Shown in pieces: positions 1-13,200 of a stretch of 64,000 bases of DNA. Position 1 is the stretch's first letter. Each line of letters starts with the position of its first letter. The notes beneath the pieces are model-generated. The model did not search any database. It had not been told where the DNA came from and saw only the letters and a list, made by a program, of their open reading frames with translations. Made by a program: the position numbers and the translations under genes. The stretch comes from Siderastrea siderea (lineage: Eukaryota > Cnidaria > Anthozoa > Scleractinia > Rhizangiidae): contig OZ034972.1 in assembly GCA_964030785.1 (NCBI GenBank), forward strand, positions 12,391,819-12,455,818, written 5' to 3'.

Positions 1-56
1 AATATATGGAGAACAGTAAGGAGAACATGCATGCTGATATTGGGGCTTAAAGGATT
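1..56 (-). mobile_element. MITE family 'TTAACCCTTTAAGCCC', truncated copy at window edge
   Basis: Ends in GGGGCTTAAAGGATTAAAA, the terminal repeat of a roughly 210-bp element that recurs at 3582, 5352, 17318, 17666 and 20066. Confidence 0.7.
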
Positions 57-58
57 AA

Positions 59-1103
59 AAGGACCACTGGGTGTAAGCTGCAGAGCTGCAGCCAATCGCG
101 AAAGTGTCCACCTCACTTTTCCTTGTTTTTCTTTATCGCATATGTGATTAGTTTGTTAGATTGCATCGGTTTTGGTCTGGCGACAGTCTAAAGAAAACCT
201 TCCTATTCTAAAGTAATAATACAAGCAATTTACAGTTATAATATACAGTTTGTTACAAATTGGAAAGGAAATTCCACCGAGTTCGTACAGCGCGAATGTA
301 AAGGAAGTACAGTGTCGGAACAATTCACTACACACAACAAACTAAAGTTTGCAAACTCGTGCTTTCATACGACAAACCTCCAAAAACCGCAGGTTATTAC
401 TCAAATCCCATTGCAATTCTCTCCAATGATAACCCCTCTGACGTGGAAAGTAAACAAAGTGGTGGTCAAATGATTACACGTCCAAAACGAGTTTGCTAAC
501 GCAAAAGCTCTCGAAAAAGTTGGTGACAAAGGAGGCTAGTTCTTTTTTTTTCGTTACATAAAGTTTCCCTCTGTTGTTGCGAAGTTCATACACGCACGAC
601 AACTTCAAATTGTGAGCATGACTTTGCAAAGTTTAGTTTCCCATGAAGCACATGAAAATGTTCGACGAGTCCCCTTTACAGAGTCGTCGCCCCTAGAACA
701 GCAACACTTACGTTGAAAAAGAAAGAAGTGTTTCTTAGTTTGCAATAATGTGGATTTTAGTAACTATATATCTATGTATAATTTTCGCCAATACTTGTAA
801 CTCTTGTCGGTAATAAAGAGGGATCGCAATTCGCAAGACGGAAGTTGACTGCACTGGTAAAGTAGCACGTCAACTAGACGACATAAAGATGCGTCGGGTT
901 GCTTAGCAACGCCTCTGCCAAAAACCGCGGGCTCAGTCTACTTCACACATTCTGCGAGAACACAATTTGTCGTGTTCTGCACTCTTTACACATTTTCTTT
1001 GGTAGAAAGTCCCGAAATGCCGCCTGGTTTCTTCTATGGCTCGGCTACACGCTGCCATGAGCATTCTCAGAGTGTTGCGTTACGTTGGGGTGATTGCGTG
1101 ACA
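59..1103 (-). other. Probable 3' untranslated region and downstream flank of the NET1-like gene
   Basis: No coding segment was recognised. I could not assign a polyadenylation signal with confidence. The palindromic GTTGCTTAGCAAC at 898-910 has the form of an RFX X-box. Confidence 0.4.
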
Positions 1104-1252
1104 TCAGAGGAAGGTCTTATAGTTCTCTGCGCACGGTATCACACTACGTATGGCGTTTAGCCACTGTTTCTTCTCCTGCTCGTTGGGTGCTTGAAGTGTG
1201 TGCGAATGTCCACCTTCCGGGTCTGTACTGGATACTCTAAAGACGTGTTTAG
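1104..1252 (-). CDS. NET1/ARHGEF3: NET1-like terminal coding exon (PH C-terminal helix and stop)
   Basis: 149 bp entering in phase 1 after TTTTCACAG. Encodes AKHVFRVSSTDPEGGHSHTL, QAPNEQEKKQWLNAIRS and a short tail ending TFL with TGA at 1104-1106. SHTLQA...QW-x-N-x-IR is the family's PH C-terminal helix. The protein ends soon after it, without the long acidic tail of human ARHGEF3. Confidence 0.94.
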
Positions 1253-4200
1253 CTGTGAAAACAAAAGCAAAGTTTACACTTCAAACTCTGAAGTCCAACC
1301 TTGGGTTGCCGGAATCCTAACCTGGGAGCCAGAGGCTTTTCTCGCGCGCTAGAACAAACGCGAACTTTAGTGTCTCACATTTCCTTTTGAAGGCGACGCG
1401 AAAACAACTCGCCCAACGGATATGTAGACCTTCAGCCGACGACTGCTTCGCGGAAGTACGCGAGAGAAACCTCTAGTAGGGATACTGGAATCCTAAAGAA
1501 TTAATTAGGTTATTAAAAAACAGTAACAAAAATATTCCGGAAATTTTGATTGGAAAGCAAATGAACAGTCAAGACTGAACAGAAAATTTTCGAAAGAGGG
1601 CCACCTCAAAAAAGAAGTCACGACGTTTTTATTCAGTTTGCCGCACAATTCTAACATTCAAACTTTTTTGTACAGAAGCAGGAGTTCAGGTGAGGAGTTG
1701 TCAAATGGTAAGAGAATTCTCACTGCCCTGACTAGGTTGGCTCGGCAGAGTTTGGTGAAAATGTCATTTCATTTTACGACAGCTTCTTCAAGCGGTCAAT
1801 CTGATCAAGAGGAAACCTGCCTAATTTACTGATAGCACCACCCTTTACATTGCGTTGTTAATTCCATAGATACCATTAAACAACGTTCACTACAGTCAGT
1901 TTCTTCAAACAAACGATTAACAGTAACAATATTTGCCAGCTACAAAACACTCACCCGTAACAAGTCTTGAGATAGCGGTCTTAAAGGAACCGCCTACTCT
2001 GACGTCACCATCCGGGAGATCTTCAACTAGCAGACTTTCAACTGGGATTGGCTGAGGAAAACACACGTGACACGTTAATAAATGAATTACGTATTACACT
2101 GAATGTAACAGACTACACCTATCACGACGACTACGTGGAGTTTGAAAAAAATGTTTGTACTAAATAGCCCAATTTCGATATATTAAAATTCAGTCTTAAA
2201 CAATGGGCATCATTTTGAGGCTTAGGGGAATATAACCATATAAATCCTTATATTATTCCCCCAAGCCTCGTAGTGACGTCTATTGTCTTAAGTTGAATTT
2301 TAATATATCGAAATTGGGCTATTGCTATGCATTGGTAAACAAGAAACGAGCTTCGCGCGCGGGGAGAGGGCTGGAAAATAAAAAGACCTTTTTACCGATA
2401 CAGCAGCCATATTGATTTTGCCCCCTAGCATTCCATAGTTCTCATTGAAATTTACTTATATCACAATAATAAAATAAATCCAGAATTATGGGATGCCCAG
2501 GGGCAAAATCAATATGGCTGCTGGATTGGTAAAAAGGTCTATTGACATAACATGCCATGACGCTGCTAAAGAGAAAACATCGAACTAACCTGCGTATAGA
2601 CTTGATAACTGGCCCTGTTCTGTCTTGTGGCCGGACGAGTAAGAAGAAAAACTGCTTCGGACAAGAACACCTGTAGTTTCTGTACGGAAAACAGCAGAAA
2701 ATGCATTAGCACGGTTAACTGAGGTATGAAATTTATGGACGCGTTCTTTTCGGATAATTCCGGAATAAGAACAGTTGAAATAAACGTCGGTGGTGTTCCT
2801 TTAAAGCGAAAGTGTCCATGCTGACATATCGTATTTTCCCCAGCATGGCCAGGTTGCGTTGAGTTTGCTGTTTACATTCAAACAGGACCAAAATAGATCG
2901 CCGAGTGTGAAAAAAGGAAAGAAATGTAAACTAGAGAGACAAAATACCGACTAAAATACTCAAAAGGTCCACCAGAATTGTAATTTGACTTCTGGAACGC
3001 CTAGCTGTCACAAAATCAAATTTGAACTGAATCCACTTCCATTCTTTTGATACAATCTCCTTGTTCTGTTCTGCCCTGGAGAATTTTTTATCCAGTTTGG
3101 CTGTATATTTGGCGACATTTAGCCATACTACATGGAAATTATGCAAGCGAAAATTCGGCCACCGCTATTTTGCCGGGACATTGTTCCTTTAAAACCTATT
3201 CCTTTTTGCGTATGAACGAAGTAACCCCAAAAGAATGTGCCCTAAATTTATCTTCGAGGTATAAAATATTCGTGTTCTTCGATTTCACCAAAAAAGTGAA
3301 AATGCAGCTGTGAGTGTTCTCTCATCACGTAAAGATATCTCACTTTTTATAAGGCGCAAAACAAAATCGTGCGACGACATCCAACAGGTACAAAGTTACT
3401 ACAGGTATAAAGGTAGGCAGTTGCTCAAGAAGGCTTACCGTTCCATGTTTGTTTCTAAGTGTCCCGTTACATATAAGTTTCCTAGACTTGAACACTTCAG
3501 GACACATCTGCAATGAACAGAAACACTCGTAAATACTGGGTGTAAACAAGTACTACTTGGAAGATTCAGAGGCGTCGCCGTCGTTAACCCTTGAAGCCCC
3601 AATAGTGACACGCACCTAATTTCTTCTAACAATATCCCTAATTGTTCAAACATACAGGTCACGACAATTAAGGAAATGATCACCAAACATGAAATGTCTT
3701 GATGTTTGTGCAAATTCTCCCAACTAGTACCACAAGAGATACATGAAGAACACTAAGGGGAATTTGCATACTGATATTGGGGCTTAAAGGGTTAAAAGAA
3801 TAACCAGTTGGTTGCGGAACATATTTCAGTTTAAAACTAAAAGCAAGGCAATCACCGAGCCAAACATTAAGGCAGCAAAGTTTGCAAATCCATTTTTGAT
3901 CAAAAACACAAAAACGGCCAAAGTGTCTTCACGGTCCCAGGCGCAAAACTCGCAGCATCAGGATCACAGAAGTGCCTTAATAATAACAATAATAATAATA
4001 TTTAACCAGGGAGCCCACTCGCCTTGGCGGTTTTCAGTGGGGCCCTGCAAATTATAATAAAAATAAAAATTAAAAACTAAGAAAAGAGATAAAAATTGAT
4101 ATTACAATATAAAACTAATTTAAAATACTTTAACACGAATTAGATAGTTAAATAGTTACCCTTCCTTCGCCAAAGACACCAGGAAAGACATGACTGTTGA

Positions 4201-7200
4201 AACAAAATAATTTACCTGTCTGTCATCGAGGAAGACTATTCTACTGAGAACATCTTGGCACTAGAAGAAAACGAAACAAAAAGATTAAAAGAGAAGATCA
4301 GTGTTGGTTGTCCTGTGAGGCGGGGTGCTACCAGAAAGTAAAATGAAACTACGAAAGTACAAATAATGGCGAAAGAAAAATTTCTACCTTCGCCTCTCCT
4401 GTTTTTCTGTCCACTTCTTCGATAATATCCTGTAAGCGACTTATCTACAATAAATCGCAAAAAAGTAAAATTAGTAACTTCGCTCGACATCCATCCTCCG
4501 AGATTCTAGGATTGTTTGAGCCCGGTGTGGCGTTCGTCAGGGGCGTTGCTAAGCAACAAGTACACCAAAATTCCCGCCATCTTGATCATTTATGGCAGAT
4601 AAAGATCGTTCGAGAAAGCGGAAGTTTGAGCTTGCCAGTGGTATAGCACTGTACATCACTCGAGAGCAACCGTTTGTTGTTGAAAATGGCTTGGGGGTTC
4701 GAGAAAACTGGATTTCGATAGCACGAGTCTTCTGTATTTTAATGTGTTTCATGGTGCCATGAGGCGTGACAACATCAGAAGTCCTAGAATCGAAAATGAA
4801 CGCGTTTGACTGCATGATAAGAATAGAAATGCTTCCGCGTCCTCCGACTGTTTCTTCATCAATTAGCCAAAAAGAGAACTGCAATCCTAGCCACTTTGCT
4901 CTAGGAACACTTCACTTTATTTTCTCTTTATGTTCTCACTTTATTTTTTTGAAAATTGCCGATCATAATTCAAGTGACAAAAATACATCTTGCATGCCTT
5001 CTCCCCTCCCCCGCAAACAGTGTTGAAGTCCACAAACCGTTCAAGATATGATATCCGACGCGTGATTAACGGAAAAGATGTTCCGGCCATGATTGCCGCT
5101 GCCCAACATCTTCAAATTTCAGGAAGACTGAGTTAAGTTGAAACACAAAAATCTGGATTTGTCAACTGAGATTGGCCACCATAAAGTATTCAAAAGCTGA
5201 CGATTCGCTCTGACCAACGGATAACGCTCGAAACGTCAGCTTGTGAATGTCTTACGGTGGCCAATTTACCTTATCAACTCAGTTGATAAATCTAAATTGT
5301 TGTGTTTCACTTCCCAACCGACGCAGCACCAGTTTCTTTAGAAACTAACCTCTTAAACCTTTAAGTCCTGATATAAAAATGCATATTCTCCTTACTGTTC
5401 TTCATATATTTCTTATGGAACTAGTAAGGAGAATTTGTCTAAATATCAAGACATCTTACCCTTGGTGGTCACTTTCTTTCATCTCATTACTTGAATGTTT
5501 GAACAAGTAGTGATAATGTAAAGAGAAATTTCATTTTGGTCAGTGTTAGGTCTGAAAGGGTTAATTCATGTGTACAGTAGCACCTCCCTACGCGACCATT
5601 TGTCCGACATTGAATTTCTTTTTATCGGTCAAATCGTGAGCGACCACTTCTGCTAGCAGACCACCTTTCCCGTATTTTGCGTGGTCCTTTGCAAGAGGTT
5701 CCCCTAAATTTTGAAAAAGTACCAAATAAACAGAACCCTAGAATTTCATTCAGATATTCTGTACACAACTCACCGCTTCTTCGAGTTTACGCCAGTCTGG
5801 ATGATCTTTCGGGGTCTGCAACAGAAAAATTGAGAAAGGAATAAAAACAAACCACTCTCTTAACCTTGGCATGAACCCTAAACCACCCTTTAAGATATAA
5901 TTTACGGGATGCGGCGACCTAGAATTAGCGGTAAGTGGGAAAAACTCTTCGAGAAAAGAAAGACATAGACTGCCATACAGTCGTTTTTTTTTTCTCTAAA
6001 GACCCTCGAGAGAAACGCGCGAGAGAAGAAAATCTCTCCCCAGTCTCATGCGTCTATTTTCACGCTCTCTCCAGACCTTCCCCTCGAAGACCGCGCGTTT
6101 CCACGGAACAACGCAAAAAATACGACTTTTTCTGCAGTCTAAGAAAGACAAGAAAGGTCTACAGAAAACAATAACTGAAACATCCTCGCAGTGTCACTTT
6201 ATTGGTGGGTTACCCCCTTTACCCATATCAGGAGGAGAAGCAAAGCAGGGCGGGAAACACAAATTTCCTAGCGGTGTAACCGGAAAGGCAACAAAACAGA
6301 AACACCGCCCCCGGGGGAATGAAACTCGCGGTAGGATACTTCACAAAATCGGGGGCAGAAGGGAAAAGAAAGGGAAGAACTAATTTCCCAGCGGGATGAC
6401 CGGAAGTTAATAAAATAAAATGGAATCACCGCCCCCCGCGCTCCATCATCACTTCTCTTCACGCCTGAAGGCGCGTAAGGCCGTAATCACTGCCCCCGAA
6501 CGGATGAAACTCGTGGCAGGGTACTAGATAAAATCCGGGGTAGGGGGGAAAAGGAAAAGAGCGGGGCGGGTGGAGTAACCGGAATTAAGCCCACTCGACC
6601 ATACTCACGTATTTCTGGATGCTTCGAAGCATCAACGGATATTTCACCAGTCGACTTCTAGGTGAATCTGCCGACAAAGATAAACAATAAAACTTTTAAT
6701 ACGCTCTTATCACTAGGATTAATTTTTAACGAGCATCTATTTGATCGTATTTAGATTAAGGCGGCAGTATCTCGGCGCTTCTAAAGCACGAACTAAAACA
6801 AGTGGTTCTTACTGTTTGAGTATGTGGGTAGAACTTAAAGTGTGGGCATCCAGTTGACAGCTATAGAGCAGTATTGTCCTGTTGTGGACATATGAAGAAA
6901 GCAAAATTCGGGTTGTATTTTAGAGTAAACGGGTCAAGTCCTGTCGGTCTCTTACGGCAAGTCTTAAAATAACGTGACTTGAAAACCAATTGAATCCAAA
7001 TATTCATACTTGGAATGATTGAATTTCCCTCCAAAACCGAGAGATTATAGTTAAGGAAAACTGCAATGGGCGCCAGTAATATAACAATAACATAGACACT
7101 GCGTGGTGGGTCAACTTCTTCACTTTCACTTCCAAGGGAGTCTTTATGCATGGAGTAAGTAATGGCGTGGTTCTAACTTTTGAGTCCGTGAATAAAATCA

Positions 7201-10200
7201 TAACTAGTGGTCATTCAAAAGAAAGCTACTGAGCAGTACTTTTCTGTGGTGCTGTTTATTATGCTGTACAAGGTAGTTCTAACTTTTGAGTCTGTGGATG
7301 AAATCCTGCAGTGTGACCATTCCCATGAAAGCTAACGAGCAGTACTTTCCTGTGGTGCCATTTATTATGCTGTACAAGGTGGTTCTAACTCTTAAGTCTG
7401 TGGTTAAAATCCTGACGTGTAACCATTTAAAAGAAAGGTTCTAATTTGTGAGTCACAAATTGTGACCTCTCAAGTCAGGGTTATTGAGCAGTACTTTCCT
7501 GTGGTGCTGTTTGTTTTGAAAGATTTTTTGAAAATTGTCCAATTTTCGCTTTTACTCGAAATGACTTCTTATGAGAACAATGAAACATCAATAATGACTG
7601 GCGCGAAAACTAAGAGGGTAGCCACTTTAACACCGGAAATGACTTACAAATTCAAAAGCATCTTCAAAGATAAGACTCACCAAGAAAGCTCCATAGATCT
7701 AACTTCCGGCTAAACGGTGAATCACGGCATCTCTGAGCACAAGAAGAAAAAGATTTTGGTTACAAACAAAACATGTCCACGCGTGGCCTCGTTTCCGCCC
7801 CGGCGATGACGGGACTAATTCAAAAGAACTGTTCCAATTCATACCACATTCTCCACGTGATATCTGTTTTATTGATCGTCGTTGTGGAGCTATAAGGTTT
7901 TATTGAAATAAAAAAGTCTGAGAAAGCAGGCCCCAAGGCTGGTACAGTTCGTTCATTGATGCCAACGGACGTGACTTTTACTTTCTTTACGTGCGGAAAA
8001 ACTTAGGCGTAATGTATCGACAGCTTGCGTGTACGGAAAAGGTTAAACGCAGTTTAGCTTCCGCAGACGAAAGCTGTCTCACATTATTTGTAAATTTGTT
8101 TACGCAAGTAAAACCAGAAAAATCACATCCGTAAGCACGTAAACTTTACACACCGGTGTAATTGACCTTTTCATGAAACTAGGTCTAGAAAAAGACCGAA
8201 TTTTTGAATTTTAAAGAAAGGGGAAAGACACGTTAACATCCTAGAATTTTCTCGATCGTTGATCCTCAAACTTTTTCAGACTGTCATTAAATGGGGTCTT
8301 AAAGATTTAGAGTTTTACCGTTAAATAGGGGCTTTCCTCTAAGAGTCTTAACCTGTATTAAACAAGGTTGTCTTGTTAATAATGGTTAAGATACTAAATG
8401 GCAATAGGGCGTCAACTTAACACCCGACCCACGGGTATCTCCACTCTATAAATTTTTGAAATTGATTATCGGAAATAGCGGTAAAATTAGACGATTTAAA
8501 ATCCAACATTTCCCCTTTTGGACATGACTCGGTCAATGTTTTTATGGAGTGTTTTCAGTGAAGCGCATGATGAAATGTAAATGTGAATGGTGGTTTCATG
8601 ACATAGATGTGGTTTTTAAGGGAAATGCCAGACGTGACTCGTGAAAACAACACAAAACGCGAACTATAAAAAATACCACTCTAATCTTTCCTAACATAGA
8701 CTCAAAGGGCAACACACCTCGAATTTGGTTTTACATCTTGTCGCCAATCTTAGGTAACTTTTTCCTTTATCTAATTTCACAGAAACTTGAGCTAACGTTG
8801 AACATGCGAGCCTCACGTCTTGAAGTTTATCGGAAATCCGCCACGATCCTATCCTCGGTTACTAATGGGTTCCTGTCATTTGTTAAGCCCTGATTCTATA
8901 AAATCGAATTTCTTTTGGGTTTCTTTTAACTACGTATTTTCAAAATCGTGCTAAAAACGATGACAGTATGCCCACACAAAACCTTACCTAACCACAGAGA
9001 TAAACAACCTACAAATCTCTTTGACAGACCACTACCGCGTATTAACTTTTTCTCACTACCGTAAGCGGCTATGAAACCCCGTTTGAATCAGTTCTCCGCT
9101 GAACACTGTATTTAAAATATCTCACAAGCTTCCACCTCCCTAAATAACCACCTTCATGAAATCCCGTTTGAATCAGTTCTCAGTTTAAGCATCAGTTCTC
9201 GTAGTCAACCACTTCCTGAAAGATACCATCTCTCCTAACTGACCTGACTCCCTTGAGACAGAAGGGCTCGCTTTCCAGAGACTGAACTGCACGAAAGCTG
9301 CACCACAGAGGGACCACATATGGTCTCTCTCTTGAGTAACTTGTGATAAGAGACTGTGTGGTAGATTCGATCGCAAGCAGAAATCGTGATCATAAGTCTC
9401 TGATTCATTTCTTACCTGCAAAAAATCTGCTACGCTTCCCCCTTGCTGTAGTTTTTCATCGAGAATTGTTTTTGCTTCGAATTGATTTGCACAATACCGG
9501 GCATAGCATCTCAAGCCTGGAAACTAAAATTGAAAGGGTACAGGTTAAAAAATCGTGCGATAGCCTAGCAGAAGCTAAAAACAAATTTAATTTGATGCTT
9601 AGTCAGCCACTCAGGTCAGTCAGATCGTGGGTCAGTCTGCAATTAGAACGTTCACTGTCAGATTGTAAGTGGAGCAGTTACTGTCGAGGTCAGCACATTC
9701 ACTTGTTCAGTCTTAGTTAGTCTGTCTTTCAGTCAGTCTCAGTCAGTCAGACAGTCAGTCAGTCAGTCAGTCAGTCGGTCAGTCGGTCAGTCAGTCAGTG
9801 TGTTACTCTGTCAGTTAGTTAGCCCATCAATTAGGCAGTCAGTATCATCAGTGTCAGTTGGTAAGTCGTCAGTCAGTCAGTCATTTAGACAGAGGTGTTC
9901 AGTTGGACATACGGTCAGTTTGCCAGCCAGTCCACCGGACAGTCAATCATTCAAAGAGTCAGCCCATCAGTCAGTTAGCAAGTCAATCTGTTAAACTGCA
10001 AATAAGAACGTTAAATCCTGGTTCTCCTGCAACCAACATGTTTACAGCATAAACGCATCTGTCACTTATCATGTCCTAATCTACAAGAACATACGCTGCT
10101 GTCATCAGACGTTATTCCTGCTTCTTCCTATTTCCTGGAGGGTGATAGAGAGAGGGTACAAGAAAAAGAGACCTTGGCAGTGACATTGGGCCTTTACTGC

Positions 10201-13200
10201 TGCCTCGCCTGCATAGCTGATTCAGACTCAGCCTCACATTACCAGAGATGGCTTACAATACAGTTGCGGCTAACCTGGGCAAATTTGAAGTCGCTGAAAA
10301 CAGTAAGTTCGTCTCTCACCAAGTCTGCCTGGTTCTCATATGCTTCAAATGCTCCCAGCATATGAGAACCAGCCAGAGGCTTATGTAATCAGTCAGTGAC
10401 TTGCCAGTATATGTCATTAATCAAATATATAAAACAAGATTTTTACACATACCCAGTTTAGCATAATATCTCCTATATTGTCTGTAGTGCCATCACTTCT
10501 TCTAGCATTTTTGAGTTTTGTATGAAGATCTAAAAACATCATATTTCTCAATAAATATTAACCTTAATAATAAAATTAGTTTCAATGCTTTCTGTAGTAA
10601 TAACAATAATTATACCAGACACACCAGTCACGTGAATATACACGTACTAAAAGTTTGTACCTTGATGGAGAGCAAGTAAAACTTCTAAGCAACCAAAAAT
10701 CTTCATAAATTCGTATTCATTCATTAACTTCAATTTGTACATAGGTGCATAATAAACCTGTTGAAACACAAAATCAAAACTAGTGAGTTTAACATTTATC
10801 AGTGAGTAGCCACTGACAGCATCTGTTTGTTTTTTTGTTTGTTTTGGCTAATTAGTTAGGGAGCACAATTGCATTTCTGTTTGAAGGCTCATTTAAACAA
10901 ACCTGAGTTACACAGCCTTGGTCAAGACAGAATCATTTAGGGTTCAAAAATTGAATGTTTACATGAACCGGGTTGCCTTTTCATCTTGCAAGATGTACAT
11001 CTTCAGAGCTGACCCCCATCAGATTATGTGTCAATAAAAAAAAAGTGCACCAAGGAAAAAAATGGTGCTTCTGAGCAAACTAGTAATGTAGATTGGTGGT
11101 TTTAAATAAGGAATGCATGGCTTTGAACATACATGGTAAGGTAAAGTTGCACACAAGCTGAGGCCCACATGGCCGGAGCTTATCCCAGTTTCTGTAGCAT
11201 GAAGCAACTGAGAGTATTGCGCTACTACCCCCTGGATGGGATGCTAGTCCATTGCAGGGTTACCCACAGCAGTATGTCGTCGATACCCATTTTATACACC
11301 CAAGTGGAGAGAGACAATGTGGGGTAACGTTTCTTGTCTAAGGAAACGACACGATGGCAGGACTGGGCCTAGAACCACCGACCTTCAGATCTGAAGTCCA
11401 GCGTGCTAACCACTACATCACCGTGCCACCACTTGAACATACATGATTTGCTCTAAAATCCCAACCTCGGTAACACCAGTCCACTATCATGTGTAACTAG
11501 CAGCAAGGGTTGGGTCCTTGGCTGTTACAGGGGTCCTGGTGAAATGCAGTGCAAAGTAACTGGCAGATGATAGATGGTAGGCATCATAACTGATGGCTGC
11601 TGGCACATTTTGAAAGGGATGCAACTCATCAGACCTTCTCATGAAAATTTTGAGCCTTTAACCCATACACTTCAACAAGGGGGCAATAATAACTGCTCGA
11701 CCTCACTGTTACAAAGACCTTCCAAAGATCTTACCTCTTTGATCATCTTGAGATCAGAGACAACATTTTCTTCTCCAACACAAACCTCATAAATAGCCTG
11801 TCAATGAAAAACATTTTTACAGTTCATAAACAAAGGACCAAACCTCTCGTTCACACTTGTGAACATCTGTGGATTCTCCAGAGGTTCTCTAGAGATCTAG
11901 GTACTGTAGCATTACCACTATAGAAGTCTTGCTGTTTTTCTCGCACCTGTTTTGTGGAAGAAAATACACTGCATTCACAGCTTAAAGGGACTACTTCACA
12001 AGGACTTAGCTGGAATTTTTTTATCCAAACTGAGCTAAACGTATGATTAAGCACCTTGACTCACACTCAAAATGCCCCATCAAGAACATCAAGAGGAGGA
12101 TTTCAAGCAAATTTTCACAAGGAGAGCAAACCATAATAGGTTCTTACGATTTTTGCAAGATGCGACGGCAAAACTGACCCAACCTTTTTCGAGTAGTAAT
12201 CCATTTCCATCCTGTCACAGACACTTACTAACAGTTTCACTGCATTAGTATAGTGTCTTTAAACAAAACTGGTTTTCATTAACACAAATGTGACTCTTGG
12301 CTTTTCAGAGTGCTACTTAAAATAGTGACACAGTCAATTTAAAATGTTGTTGTGAAAGAACATATCAGGCTTACCACTGATTTCAGTGCAGGGTTTTTTA
12401 CAGAGTGCCAAATCGTGGGATTGTAATCTCTAAAAATACATTGGCAGATTTTTTCTATTGTTTTTTGTGTGGTTTTCTATTGTTTCAGTGAAAAACTTGA
12501 AGTACAGTAGTTCTACTACAAATTTACTGTACCTTTGGAGCAAATGACAAATTCTTGGTAGTAAAAAGAAACAATATTCACTTTACACAACCAATCTGCC
12601 CTTGAAACTAAAGTTGTACATGATACGTTAAAATAATTTGGGCCCCATCCCTTCACCTACCTCCTGTCTTTTGATTTCAGTCTGTGAAAGAGTCTTGCTA
12701 ACATCATTGTTTGACACAGTGTCACTCCATGACTGTTAAAGAAAACAAACAAATGTTAGCAAGAGAATATAGATTAAGGATGTGTTGTTGTTCTTGTTGT
12801 AGTTGTTGATGATGACATTGTTTCCTTCCTTCACTTCTACTCTATTGTGCTTATGGCTATCCTCATGTATGTTATATTTTCTCAAATGGTAGCACAGCCC
12901 CAAAAATGAACTAAGTTAGCCAGCATTAACACATAATAAGATTCTTGTAACAGGCGATTTTAAAAATCTACAGAATGTTCATATGAAGAATAAGGCTATT
13001 TTACACCAATAATAATTATTGTGATCAGTGTACCAGTGAGAGTTTGTCAAATTCATTTTCAATAGATTTAAAGCTGATTTCACGAATATATTGTGATAAG
13101 AGTATAGACTGAGATAAACAAAACTAAAATATACTTAGCAAAAAACATAACTGGAACTTAATTTGTCTTATCTCAAGAGAAGAAAAATTTCTGAAACCTA

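Noticed and set aside
3047..3713. Short overlapping frames at 3047-3713
   Set aside because: Apart from the 69-bp NET1-like exon (3439-3507), they are chance frames or belong to the MITE at 3582.
7462..7713. 83-codon frame following a minisatellite
   Set aside because: It starts inside the 106-bp repeat and has no homology or splice context.
9800..10052. Overlapping Ser/Gln/Val-rich frames
   Set aside because: Translations of the CAGT microsatellite.
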